A stretch of DNA of 64,000 bases from Globodera rostochiensis (GCA_018350325.1 JAEVLN010000002.1:5811456-5875455), one strand, 5' to 3'; shown: positions 25,139 to 35,869, counted from the first letter of the stretch. Numbers and translations are program-made. The notes: generated by a model from the letters alone, not told the origin.

Positions 25139-26609
25139 TAAGGTAGAAGAAAAATTGAATTTAAATAATCTCGAGGTAGAAGATCCGATTTTTAATTTTT
25201 TTAAATATCAAACAAAATAAACTAAAGGTTTAAATAAAAATTTCCCATTAGATTGGGGGATTTATTATATGCTTGTGATATCTGAGGATTTAATAGCGTT
25301 TTGCAGAGAGTAACTTTTTGTTTATTTATTCAACATTTATGCTATTTCTTTAAGTTTTGATTATACATACCTACATACAGTCAAACATTTATTTTTGGAA
25401 TGAACTTATTGCTTTGTACTAATGCTTTTATATATGCTATAGTGTTTTTATACAAATATTATGAATTTATAAGCATCAACACTCAACATTTTACTAGCTC
25501 CTGTTGTGAAATAAACCCGAAAGTTTTTGGTTTACTAATTAATTTTAATATTTGTTAACTTTTAAATTATGTTTGGCTTTGCCTTTAAACTGCTAAAAAT
25601 TTATTTTTCAATAGATGCTTCTCTCAAACGAAATTTTAATATACATAAATTATAACTTTTAATATTTGTTTGAGGTTAAACTTTGTTTTGTAAAGAGAAT
25701 TCATTATGAATATTGATTAAAATCAACAATTTACACCGTTTATAATATGCATTATATAAGTACTTAATGTTGGATGACGAAATTTTTATGAGTGAGGGCA
25801 ATATGGCAATATATTTGTAGCTGTATTAATTTTATTTTAGTTGTACTTTAATATTAATTTATAAAATCATTGATTGCGCGTTGGAATTCGTTTTGATTAA
25901 GTTGTCGTCGCAGACGATAAACACATTTTATTTTTTTGCTTCTCATTGTTCTTCAAATTATATTAATATTAAACTTTATTCTGCTGAAGATTCCCACTCC
26001 ATTCTGATTTTAAATTTTAATGGAGTGTGTAGCCTATAATGTAATATTATTAGAGGCTGGTGCCGGAACGGAATCCGGCCGGATTCCCTCATCCGGAATC
26101 CGGGATTTTGACCCTTCCGGATTTTTTTTCCCGAAGGGGATCTTCCCGGATTTATCCAGAAAATCTTTGAAATTCGAAATTATGCTTGGTATGTTGGCAT
26201 ATTTTGATCTAATATTCAAAATGAAAAGTTCCGAAGCGAATTTTTTAATTAATATTTAAATCCAGTCCCCCACAAACAATAATGGGCGAACTTCTGCAGT
26301 TTTGTTCTAATTTTCTTAACAAACATTCCTAAAAACATTCAAAAAATTTTCCTAATTTTGGGAGAAATGCTTTTAGATCTTTGCACGTCATAGCAAGGCT
26401 AATGCCTAAAGCCAGGGCCCTACAAATAACAAACATTTTATAATAGTTTAATTAATCAACGTTAAAATTCGAACCTCGCTATGATAATTCTAAAACATTT
26501 AAATCTGAAATAAGCCAAATTTAAAAAACCAAAACTTCGACTATACAAAAGGAAAAAGCCAAAAAATTCAAATGGTAGCAAATTGATTGATTTTGGCATA
26601 TTTGTGCAC
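25139..26609. other. AT-rich stretch with a CCGG-rich element remnant
   Basis: At 26056-26160 a GC-rich block repeats ccggaatccgg / ccggattttt words in both orientations. This looks like the terminal part of another small transposon, but no flanking duplication could be fixed. The rest is AT-rich with no gene. Confidence 0.45.
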
Positions 26610-26790
26610 AAAATTTTGTGGTGGGGACGAACGAAGAATGGGCGCATTGGGCGGAGAAGGAGGTCAATGCCATCGCGTCAATTTTTGTCGGCGTCAGAGA
26701 ACCATAGGGCAGCATAAAATAGAGAAATGAGGAAAGGATTGCTATTTGAGACGGAGGGTAGAGAAAGAGAGAATGCGTCAATATTTCTTC
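26610..26790 (-). repeat. Purine-rich copy of a dispersed repeat
   Basis: On the minus strand this reads as a pyrimidine-rich sequence (ctctttctcta, ctccgcccaa, ccccaccacaaaatt). The words match 28022-28105 in opposite orientation, and more loosely 32875-33120 and 53770-54090. It lies just left of the complete hAT-like element, with the 28022 copy just right of it, so the element sits inside an inverted pair. Confidence 0.6.
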
Positions 26791-26937
26791 TTTATTCTTT
26801 CGGTCCCAATTTTGAATTGAATTTTTTTATATATTTTCAATTTCTTTTTTTTTGTGTTCGACAAAATTAATATAGATACAAATTATTGTTGCCAAAAAAA
26901 TACATTTTTAGTTCCTTGAAAAAAAGGAAGCTGAAAG

Positions 26938-27924
26938 CAGGCGTGCTCACGGATATCCGGATATCCGGATATCCGCGGATATATCCGGATATGGACGGAT
27001 AACGGATATGGTTTTTCGGATATATCCGGATACGGACGGATAACGGATATGGGTTTTCGGATCGTCACGGATACGGACGGATGACGGATATGACCTTAAG
27101 ATCCGCGGATATCCGTCGCATCCACTGTTTTTTTACTGCTGAAGGAAAATTTATTAAAATGATTTTCTTAATTGATTTTCAGGTTTAATTTTCAGATTTG
27201 AACATGGCCTAGTGGTTAAACTTTTATAGTGATGCTACTTTGGGTCGAGGGTTCTATACCCTCTCGCGACATCATCTTTATTTTTTGTTTTTATATTCTT
27301 TGTGTATTCTTATAACTTTTTGAAAAAAATCAGACTTAAAAAATAAATTTTAAGCATTTACATAAATTAGTTAATTTTAGAACTCAATTACCTAAAAATT
27401 GGACGATTTTTCTTAGCATAAATCTTTAAATATTCAATTTTTCTTTCGGCGGCGCCTATCGGCACCGCCGACCTCCCACCCCACAGCAGTAAAGCAGAAT
27501 TTTCAAAAAATTTTTGAAATTTTTTTTAACAATAATGTTAAAAATTCTTACAGAAAATTTTTTTTGGAAAAAATGATTAACAAACAATCAAAAGATCAAT
27601 CTTTTCATTTAAAATTTTCGTGTTAAGCTCAATACATATTAATTTCCATTTAATTTTAATCAGACGATAACGCGATCGGAAAAAATTCGCTTTGAAAAAT
27701 CATTTTTTCGAACTTTGGAGAAAACTTTAGTGATTTTTAAATAATGCGGATATCCGCGGACATCCGCGGACGGATATCCGGATATGGAATTTTGGAACGT
27801 CACGGATACGGACGGATAACGGATATGAGATTTTAAGGACGGACGGATACGGACGGATAACGGAAATGGGCTTTTGAGGACGGACGGATACGGATACAAA
27901 AATTCGTATCCGTGAGCACGCCTG
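26938..27924 (+). mobile_element. Complete non-autonomous hAT-like element, 987 bp
   Basis: The ends are perfect inverted repeats of at least 18 bases (CAGGCGTGCTCACGGATA at the left). The element is flanked by exact 8-base duplications GCTGAAAG at 26930-26937 and 27925-27932, diagnostic for a hAT-type insertion. Subterminal regions at both ends carry many ggatatccg and cggataacgg repeats. The centre is AT-rich and contains a tRNA-like sequence (27198-27270) and a 24-base GC palindrome (27447-27470). No transposase frame is present, so it would need an enzyme supplied elsewhere. Confidence 0.95.
27198..27270 (+). pseudogene. tRNA-like sequence (SINE head or tRNA pseudogene)
   Basis: An A-box-like TGGCCTAGTGGTTAA (27205-27219) is followed at tRNA spacing by a T-arm, GAGGG TTCTATA CCCTC (27247-27263), matching a B-box. 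The seven bases on either side do not pair as an acceptor stem, so it is not a functional tRNA. Together with its location inside a transposon, this suggests a tRNA-derived SINE fragment or decayed tRNA gene. Confidence 0.6.
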
Positions 27925-28021
27925 GCTGAAAGGGTCAAATAAAAAAATCCGACACCAAATTTTCAATTTCTCCTTAAAAATTTAGAATTTCGATAAAAAA
28001 TTTATTTTTTAAGAATATCTG

Positions 28022-28105
28022 CTGTCTGCACTCCGTCTCAAATAACTAGTATCTTTTCCTCTTTCCCATTCTTCACTCGCCCCCACCACAAATTGGGCGT
28101 TCATA
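28022..28105 (+). repeat. Pyrimidine-rich dispersed repeat copy
   Basis: The text ctccgtctcaaataactag...cccccaccacaaattgggcg is an inverted match to parts of 26610-26790. It lies about 115 bases upstream of the small ORF at 28222. Confidence 0.55.
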
Positions 28106-28221
28106 AAACAATCTTCACATCGTATATTACAATTTGTTTTTCAGAAATTTCCTAATTTGTTGTAATGTTAATATTTTTGTGTTTATAATTTTGACTAATT
28201 TCCCTTACAAAAAGAAATTAA

Positions 28222-28443
28222 ATGTCATTCACAATTGTCAAGCCAGTTTTTTCTTTTCCTACGGAGCACCACAATTGGGCGCCTGTACGATTCAGCGCCC
28301 AGTGCAATCCGCGAAAAGTTTGCGCCGGAAAGCCTTTAAAGAAAGTTAAACCACCAAAAGTCGGCCAGAAAAAACTCATCGCCATCATTTCAACGCTCGT
28401 CATTTTTTCCTTTATTTTGTCAAGGGCTGATAATGCGTTTTAA
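28222..28443 (+). CDS. Small basic protein with one C-terminal membrane segment
   Basis: The ORF has 73 codons from ATG to TAA with balanced codon use unlike the surrounding AT text. The N-terminal part is polar (MSFTIVKPVFSFPTEHHNW...), followed by a lysine/proline-rich stretch (KPLKKVKPPKVGQKK, about residues 37-51), a hydrophobic segment of about 16 residues (LIAIISTLVIFSFILS) and a short end RADNAF. This layout fits a small tail-anchored or single-pass protein. About 75 bases upstream is a strong acceptor (TTTGTTTTTCAG at 28143) that could be a trans-splice site. The family is not recognised. Confidence 0.5.
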   Translation: MSFTIVKPVFSFPTEHHNWAPVRFSAQCNPRKVCAGKPLKKVKPPKVGQKKLIAIISTLVIFSFILSRADNAF

Positions 28444-28997
28444 AAGTGGGTTTTTCATCAATTAGACCAAGAGGGTTGATTGATAACTGTTACGCTTGGA
28501 TAGGTAGAATATTTCTTTGTTTAAAAGTAAATTACAAATAAATTGGGTTTTAAAATAGAGCTTGAAAATGTGTATTTGGGGATTCTTTGTGTCAAATGTC
28601 AGCGATCAAACAGCATCAAGTGTGCGCTCCACCCACTAGGCGTGGATGTGCGCTGCCGCCAAAAACAATTACAAAATTTGTTTTTGAAAACCAAAAGTAA
28701 AATTCCCGAAAAAACGTACGACGGCAAACAAGCAGAATGATGACAATAATGACCATGAACGAAAATGATCAAAACAGGCTTTTACCGCTTTGATCTCTCG
28801 GGCTTTTCACTTGGCGATGCTAATAATTGCAACGTCGGGAAATTCTTTTGAAGATTTTATTTATTGAAAAAACTGTCGGGAAATGGAAAAAGGAACTTAC
28901 AAATTAGTCGGAAGGGTGTTGAAAAAAAAGAATGCGAGTCGCCGAATCGATTCGTTGTTATCGACTGAGGTATTTAGTTTCAAGCCCCCGGGGGCCA
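28444..28997. other. Mixed-composition spacer between two genes
   Basis: GC content is higher than in the AT-rich flanks. A + frame from 28543 to 28740 is open but has no ATG; it reads CVKCQRSNSIKC... and could be an exon. No splice partners were found. The 3' flank of the TIMP gene lies at the right. Confidence 0.35.
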
Positions 28998-29806
28998 TCA
29001 CTGACATCCCTCGGCCTTCCAATCCTCCAGCCGCTTCTTCATCTCTTCCGGCACCGTGTCCGACTTGACGTTCGGTTTGCCAAACTGCAGCGGCAAAAAC
29101 TGACAAAGATGTATGTGCAGAGAACCCGACCCATCCACAGTGCCTGATTTCGCAAAACGGTTTTAACTTCCTCGAATTTTTTGAGAGGAAGCCCATACCG
29201 GCCATCAAATAGTCCTTCTCCACGCCCAACCCGGTCACCCCGCACGCCGCTCCCTGAGCTGCCGTCAACACCGGGGTGTTTTTGCCGACGAGTTGAGCTG
29301 TGCTGTTGGGACTCTTAAAGATTTGGCTAAAAGATTTGCTAATTCATTGTCTGAGGAAGAAAGAAGGCGGCGAGATGAACCCGTTCGACTTCAAGGCGCT
29401 GTCTGTTTTAGCCCAACTCAGACTTGTTCGAAGCCCGGCAGCGCCGCTCCTTATTTTGGCCTCCAAATGGCGAGGGGGGGGGGCAAAACTCTCTAACTTT
29501 GAACACTTCCAAATGTTTGACTGTGTAGTTGATGTGACTGAACGTGGTTGTGTTGCTCAGCACTTCCACGTGGGACACTTAAGGGGAAAATAACGAAATG
29601 CCATGCGCCCTTTTTGGAGGGACAGAAACGCGCCGAGACTCAGGGCATTCATTCTCTGTCCCAAAAGAATCATTCCATTCATTACCCCAGTCTGCCGCGC
29701 ACATTGCCACATTGAATGAGACCGGCAAACAACTGCAGCCGACCGCCAGCGAAGGAAAGGACAGCATCAAAATGAGGGGGAGGAAGAAGCAAAAAAGGGT
29801 TTTCAT
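28998..29806 (-). CDS. Tissue inhibitor of metalloproteinases (TIMP), single NTR domain
   Basis: Four exons: 29806-29686, 29577-29498, 29313-29199 and 29143-28998. They join in phases 1, 0 and 1 to give 153 residues ending in TGA. Introns are 108, 184 and 55 bases with GT-AG ends. A 23-residue signal peptide ends at Gly23, leaving mature Cys1-Ser-Cys3, the TIMP hallmark whose free N-terminal cysteine chelates the metalloproteinase zinc. Mature cysteines fall at 1, 3, 13, 68, 96 and 129, close to the 1-70, 3-99 and 13-124 disulphide pattern of vertebrate N-domains. Family motifs seen include YTVKHLEVFK, AACGV, YLMAGTVDGSGSLHI and CQF. The C-terminal domain of vertebrate TIMPs is absent, as in other short invertebrate forms. 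An acceptor (ttttttgtcag) abuts the ATG, consistent with trans-splicing. Predicted role: secreted inhibitor of matrix metalloproteinases. Confidence 0.92.
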
Positions 29807-30405
29807 CTGACAAAAAATGCTTTTTAAAGTCCTTGCACCGGTCGTACTGCCGGGCGAATTCCGACAATCCGATCTAAACAGCCCAAATAGGGAGAATGTG
29901 CATGTCAATGAGGGGGGGGGGGGGGGGGGGGGGAGGGGGGCAAAAAGGCATTCTTTTGGTGTGTACGCCCCCCCCCCCCTCTCCGCTCGACTCACAACAA
30001 ACGGAATGGACTAATTCCACCGGTTCCCGCTGATGTTATCGTTCCTACTTATATTTATATAATTAAATAAATGCACACGGGCCAAAGCATCCAAACAGAA
30101 GGAGAAAAATTCCAAATTTCTGGCGAATATACAAAAACATTATAGTTCACTTTTGAGCAATTGATGGGAAAAATTGTGATGTGATAATACGACAATATGA
30201 TTAATGCGTTAATGTTGTACGTTTGATGAAAATGAAAACAATTTGAACGGTTGGGGGATGGCGGCGACATTAATTGAACATTCTAATGGACGATGAGGAT
30301 TGGGGTTGACTAGATTAGCGTTTGTGTATCAAAGCAGCACAAATTTCTTAGAAGCGCCGCTATTTTGGGCAGAAAAAACATGTCGTTCTCGGAGAGTTTG
30401 CAAAG
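29807..30405. other. Intergenic spacer with G-run and C-run
   Basis: A poly-G tract (about 29911-29939, interrupted by one A) and a poly-C tract (about 29968-29981) lie about 30 bases apart and could pair as a hairpin. The open frames on both strands here arise from these runs. No gene is called. Confidence 0.6.
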
Positions 30406-30815
30406 CTAATGGAGTCGGCTAAAATGGCGACGGAAGGCGGCGATGGTCAAGTCTGTGTCTCCGAACAGTTGAAACTCCGCAAGTGCTTTGCAGATGAACA
30501 CGTACTTGCCCTAAAAACAAGAAAAATAAATAAAAACGGAAAAGGGTGGACGCTAAGTACTCAGAACCGACCACTGACTAGACCACCAAATTTCGCTACT
30601 GACGCATTTCGGCGACGAACGAAACACATCGGCAATGCCGAGGTCGAGCATCTGGTTCAACACATAATCAATCGACACCAAAGCGCCAGTACGACCAACA
30701 CCAGCGCTCGCTAAAATTTTTGATCGGACCAAAAACTGGGATAATTTGACAAAGTTCGAACCTGCAATGGACTACGACGGGTGAATGGTTAAATTCGTCC
30801 GTTTTCCCCCCATTA
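30406..30815 (-). pseudogene. Protein tyrosine phosphatase, 3' remnant
   Basis: Three exon pieces encode the C-terminal half of a classical PTP domain. Piece 1 (about 30815-30762) ends PVVVHC, with the donor within the next serine codon. Piece 2 (30706-30572) reads SAGVGRTGALVSIDYVLNQM, completing the catalytic P-loop HCSAGVGRTG, then shifts frame near 30620-30625 and continues FVAEMRQ-stop-RNLVV-stop-SV. Piece 3 (30510-30406) reads GKYVFICKALAEFQLFGDTD and ends LH then TAG. The two in-frame TAGs are at 30596-30598 and 30578-30580, both where glutamine is usual. No upstream exon (WPD loop or N-terminal half) is visible before the satellite at 31.06 kb. Reading: a truncated, decayed copy, although assembly error cannot be excluded. 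Confidence 0.85.
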
Positions 30816-31056
30816 ATAAATTTTAAATAAATTTTACAGTATTTTTTAATTAAAATGGCGCAAAAAAGTATTTATAACAAAAATCATAACCTTTTTCTGA
30901 ATTTTTCAACAAATTTTTTAACAAAGATTGCCAAATTTTCATATTTTCTGAACTTTATGGTTTAATTTTGTAACAAACTTGATTTTTGTAAAATTTTCTG
31001 GCGGCGACGGCGGACCTCTCCCATTCCTAAAAAACTTCAAAAAAAGTACCGTAAAC

Positions 31057-32180
31057 CCCCATCCAATAATTGTTTTGTTTATTTTTTGAACATTTTATTT
31101 TTGAAGAAAAAGTGTGCTAAAAAGAGAGAGTCAGACGACGAGAGTAATTTGGTCACAACGCACCCCATCTAATAAATTTTAGTTACTTTTTTGAACATTT
31201 TATTTTTTGAAGAAATAGTGTGCCAAAAAGAGAGAGTCAGACGGTTAGAGTAATTTGGTCATCTACGCACCCCATCTAATAATTTTTTAGTTACTTTTTT
31301 GAACATTTTATTTTTGAAGAAATAGTGTGCCGAAAAGAGAGAGTCAGACGGTGAGAGTAATTTGGCCATCAACGCACCCCATCTAATAATTTTTTAGTTA
31401 CTTTTTTGAAATTTTATTTTTTTTTGGGGAAATAGTGTGCTAAAAAAGAGAGAGTCAGACGGCGTGAGTAATTTGGCCATCAACGCACCTCATCTAATAA
31501 TTTTTTAGTTACTTTTTTGAACATTTTATATTTTGAAGAAAAAGTGTGCTAAAAAGAGAGAGTCAGACGGTGAGAGTAATTTGGCCATCAACGCACCCAA
31601 TCTAAAAATTGTTTTGTTTATTTTTTAACATTTTATTTTTGAAGAAAAAGTGTGCTAAAAAGAGAGAGTCAGACGACGAGAGTAATTTGGTCACAAGCAC
31701 CCCATCTAATAATTTTTTAGTTACTTTTTTGAAATTTTATTTTTTTGGGGAAATAGTGTGCTAAAAAGAGAGAGTCAGACGGCGTGAGTAATTTGGCCAT
31801 CAACGCACCCCATCTAATAATTGTTTTGTTTATTTTTTGAACATTTTATTTTTTGAAGAAATAGTGTGCCAAAAAGAGAGAGTCAGACGGTTAGAGTAAT
31901 TTGCTCATCAACGCACCCCATCTAATAATTTTTTTAGTTACTTTTTTGAACATTTTATTTATTGAAGAAATAGTGTTGCCGAAAAGAGAGAGTCAGACGT
32001 AATTTGCTCATCGACGCACCCCATCTAATAATTTTTTAGTTACTGAAATTATTTTTTGAAGAAATAGTGTGCCAAAAAGAGAGAGTCAGACGGTTAGGGT
32101 AATTTGCTCATCACGCACCCCATCTAATAATTTTTTTAGTTACTTTTTTGAACATTTTATTTTTTGAAGAAATAGTGTGT
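31057..32180 (+). repeat. Satellite array, ten copies of a ~107-bp unit
   Basis: The marker gagagtcagacg recurs with tcag at 31131, 31237, 31344, 31455, 31563, 31669, 31775, 31883, 31993 and 32085, so spacing is 92-111 bases. Each unit also contains caccccatctaataat, a ttttttagttacttttttgaa block and gaagaaatagtgtgcc. Two unit types alternate irregularly (tagttactttttt versus tgtttattttttg), and two copies share a ggggaaatag variant, so copies have been exchanged within the array. The array abuts the truncated phosphatase remnant. Confidence 0.95.
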
Positions 32181-32280
32181 AACCAATCCAACAAAATAAA
32201 ACAGAATTAACAGAAACTATTATGTGTAAAAAATCGAACTGATAAAAGAAAAAGAGTTTTTTAAATAAAAAAGTCAAAAA

Positions 32281-32544
32281 ATGAAATTAATTAATGTAAA
32301 TCAAATTAAAAGGAAAATTTCAAAAAAAGGCTCTTCTAGATCAGTTTACGATGTCCAATTAACGCTGGTGTCGAAAAAGAAAACGAGAGCGAAAAGCGGC
32401 ATCACTGCTGCCTCAACGGGTTCATCATCTTCAGTAAATAATGCAAAAAATATTTGCTTTTATTTTTCAAAAAATAAAAAATTCATAAAATATTTTTTAG
32501 ATAGACCAAACGAAAAATTAAGTTTTACTGTTCGTGGTTCCTAA
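32281..32544 (+). CDS. Small basic ORF, possible enolase-like fragment
   Basis: The ORF has 87 codons from ATG to TAA. The first 51 residues are lysine/serine-rich and include VYDVQLTLV, then RAKSGITAASTGSSS. This loosely follows the enolase N-terminal pattern (DSRGNPTVEVxL ... RAxVPSGASTG) but without its key acidic residues, so an active enolase is not implied. A possible 67-base intron (GTAAAT at about 32434 to TTTTTTAG at about 32500) would shift the frame and end the protein after six more codons; unspliced, the frame runs on to DRPNEKLSFTVRGS. Likely a gene fragment or fast-diverged paralogue. Confidence 0.4.
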   Translation: MKLINVNQIKRKISKKGSSRSVYDVQLTLVSKKKTRAKSGITAASTGSSSSVNNAKNICFYFSKNKKFIKYFLDRPNEKLSFTVRGS

Positions 32545-32874
32545 AAAACACCGGAATAAATACATTAAGTTGGGGATTCATACTTTAGAATTGAACAAAT
32601 ATTATAATTCGGTATAATTTATGTCAAAAAATGGCAAATGGGAAAAATATGATTAAATCAATGTAAAAGCGTAAAAAAACCACCCAGATATAAAACAGAA
32701 TTTTTTATATGATTTTTTAATATATTTTTTTTGGTTTTGAGAGTATTTTTTGAGGTTTTGTTCAATTAATTTTATTGTTTGAATCAAGAAACGGATGCAC
32801 ACCAAAATATTCTAATTGTTGAAAATATTTTGCTAAATAAATTAATCAAAAAAAAATTCTCTGTTTTCATCATT

Positions 32875-33120
32875 TTGCTTCTCCGCCCCCCCCCCATTCT
32901 CTGCCCTCATAATTTTTTTTCTTTTTCTCTGCCGACAGCTTTATTTTGATTTTTCTTCTCCGTTTCTCTGCTCTCCCCATTACATATCTTTATCATCCTT
33001 CAATTTGCACTGACAAATGAGCACTGACCTTTCTTCGCACAGCCACCACACCCATTCATTCATTTTAACGAATGGTTAGCGTCTATTCCAAAATGAAAAA
33101 AAACGGCACACAAAACCGAA
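32875..33120 (+). repeat. Pyrimidine-rich dispersed repeat copy
   Basis: It contains ttctctgccctc, tctctgccgacagctttatt, ccattcattcatttta and gcgtctattccaaaatg in the order also found at 53770-54090. The last block encodes ASIPK in both copies, but here it meets TGA at once. Confidence 0.65.
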
Positions 33121-35869
33121 GTCCCCTTTTTCGTAAAAGCATAGCAATTAACTTCTAATTTAATACTTTAGTTCAGGGCTTCCAATAAAATGACTATTTT
33201 TTGATAAAAATGACTATTTTCTATTGAAATTTTTGTGCCAAACACGAATATTTCCATTAAACCCATAAAACTTTCAACACTCCGGCTGAATGCCTATTTT
33301 CAAGTACATTCTTGAAAATAAGCACATTTTTAATTTTTAGTATGAGGGTCCATTTTAAAGCACTGTATTTGCCATTTAAGTACGTATGGAAGCACTGCTA
33401 TAGTTACTACTAAATGCAAAAAAAACCCCGCAATTTTATTGGTTTTCAGTGTATCTTACCCCTGGAAATTGGTGACACAACTCTCCAATATAAATCAACC
33501 AAAAAAGTTGCATACAAATTGTTAAACAAGTTGTGTAGGAAAAAAATCAAAATATAATTATATAAATAATTATTGGGGCATGCAAAAATCGTAAAAATAA
33601 TGATTAATGACCTGACAAGAACACATTTGTCAAAGATGCGACAGCTTACATTTATTTTTATCTCACAAATATATCCAAACTTCATAAAACCAAACTTTCA
33701 CAGTTAATTATTAAATTTAACCAAAGTATGTAATTTTTTTTATAATTGCATTAAAGTAATTTAAATTTAAAAATTATAAATCGCGACAAACATCATAAAC
33801 ATTAAAAAAAAACTTGTTTTATGCGCAAGCTCAACCAATCGGGGAATGCAAAACTCGAATATAAAATAACAAAAAAAACCTAAACCAAAATTACTGTATA
33901 AATATGCATTCATTTATTCGAAGTAATCTTAAGATCATGTGAAATTTAATTCTATTTAAAAATTTACTAACGGGTAACGAAAAAAAGTATGCTCTAAAAA
34001 ATGTCTATTGATGATTAAAATTTTCTATTATTGTTGTTTTTATACAAAAAGAAGTAATTGAAAAATTTTAAATATTTTATTATATTTAATTGAAGTTGAA
34101 TTGAACCGAACCGCTTTGTTAAAAAATAAATAATAAGTAGTAATAAAAATTTTTAAATAAATAGCCCAACCATAAAGTTAATTGTCAGAACGAATACATC
34201 CACGTCGACTCAATTGGAAGGAAGGATCGCAATTCGGCAAACATGCCGATTGCTATGCTATAATTTGTAATTCAAAAGAAAAACTAAAAAAATATACAAT
34301 TTAAAAAGATTATATTTTGCATAATTCTTGAAAAATTATGGTAAGAACAAATAAATGGGTAAATTGTTTCTTTTAAAAGCTACTATCTTGCAATTCAATT
34401 TAAAAAGAATAAAGCTTAATAATTAAAAAGGTTTCAGTATTATTATAAGCGTGGTGCCATTTTAAGAAATGCTCTGTTTTGGAGCATCGAGTCTTATAAA
34501 TAAACTGTTCTTATCTGATTGTGGCTCAACTTCTTCTTTTTGTACTTATTTTATTGTGCAATAAAGAACGCTCAATTCGGGTTTTTGGCCAAAAAATCCC
34601 AGCTTTAACGAAATCTGAATAAATTTTAATTTTTTGGGTAATAAATATCAAAATCAAATGAAAAATTAAATTTTTGAAAAATAATTGTACCCATGTAATT
34701 TTTAAGTATCAACGAAATTCGTAATCAGAAAGCCAATAAAGTAAAGTTAGTTACGCAAAAAAATCGATAAAAATAAAAACATGTTTGGACGCAAAAACTA
34801 AGTAACGATTCAAAAAAAATATTCAACAATTATTTTTGGAGAAAATATAACAAAACGTTTAAAATATTATTGAGTTGCGAGTTTTTAAAATTAAAAACAT
34901 TTATCAGTATGCAAAAATTGAGAAAAAATAAAGGTTTATTGTTGTTTTTAATTTAAAAGTGTATTTTTATCATTAAGCTGGGATTTATATGCATTTGCAT
35001 ATTGTTAGTTCTTATATGCTTGTAGCCCAAAAATAGCTTTTTCGCGTTGCTTCGAGTTTTTTTGGTCAAAATTTAAAAAATTGCATATTCTGGGGTTTTG
35101 CGTATTTTTTGCATATTGGTGCATCGTAATGCCAATTAACTATAAAGGTTAAGAAAAAGCCAAATATTAATTATCAACGTTTTAATAATTTTATAATCGT
35201 TCTATTTTAAAACATACATAAATTGCAGCTCAAACAACATGATTTAAATTTTTGGCTAAAAATACTAAGTTCAATACTAAATTTTAATATTTAATGAATA
35301 AAAATTAAAAAACAATTAAATTTTCAAATTTTAAAACAATTGGTAGGGCTAATATCAAAAATATTTTAAAGCAATACGACCTTGAAATTAAAATAAGAAA
35401 CAAATAAATACTGAAAAAATAATCAATACTCAGCAGAATGCTATAAAAAATGTCACAAAAATAATAAAACAAAATAATTCAAAGTCTAATAAAAAAAATT
35501 AACTTATATTATAAAAAAAATCATTTTGATATTAAAATCAAAAAGTAATAATAATTATTTTCTTAAATAAAATTAAAAACTTCCCTAAAGTTTTAAGTGA
35601 TTTGTTTATGAAGTTTGATGCCGGGAGAAAAACACGAACTTTTTTCATAATATTCGCAATGCAAAATTAAGTTATTAAATTTTAAAAAATATCATATTAA
35701 TATTAACTTTTATTAATTATAAAAAAACTTTATAGGCAAACCGGAAAGGCAAATGTTCATCGTGAGAGATGACGAGGCATGAGGATTTGATATTTTTTTA
35801 TCAAAAATAAATAGTGAAAAATCACACAAAATAAATAATATAAATCATTTACTTAATCAACACAATATT
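33121..35869. other. AT-rich stretch, A-skewed on +
   Basis: The + strand is A-rich from about 33.7 kb. An island at 34190-34262 (cgtcgactcaattggaaggaaggatcgc...) and a hairpin at 34470-34490 (ATGCTC, loop, GAGCAT) stand out from the A/T text. No gene was resolved. Confidence 0.5.

Noticed and set aside
28897..29271. Minus-strand 124-residue continuous frame across the TIMP gene
   Set aside because: It reads through an intron. The spliced frame gives the proper TIMP C-terminal part with its cysteines.
30574..30600. UAG reassigned to glutamine in this genome
   Set aside because: Other genes in the window end in TAG and use CAG/CAA normally. The phosphatase copy also has a frameshift, so decay is the simpler explanation.
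30406..30714. Plus-strand 101-residue frame opposite the phosphatase remnant
   Set aside because: It is the antisense shadow of the minus-strand PTP exons, whose motifs are unmistakable.
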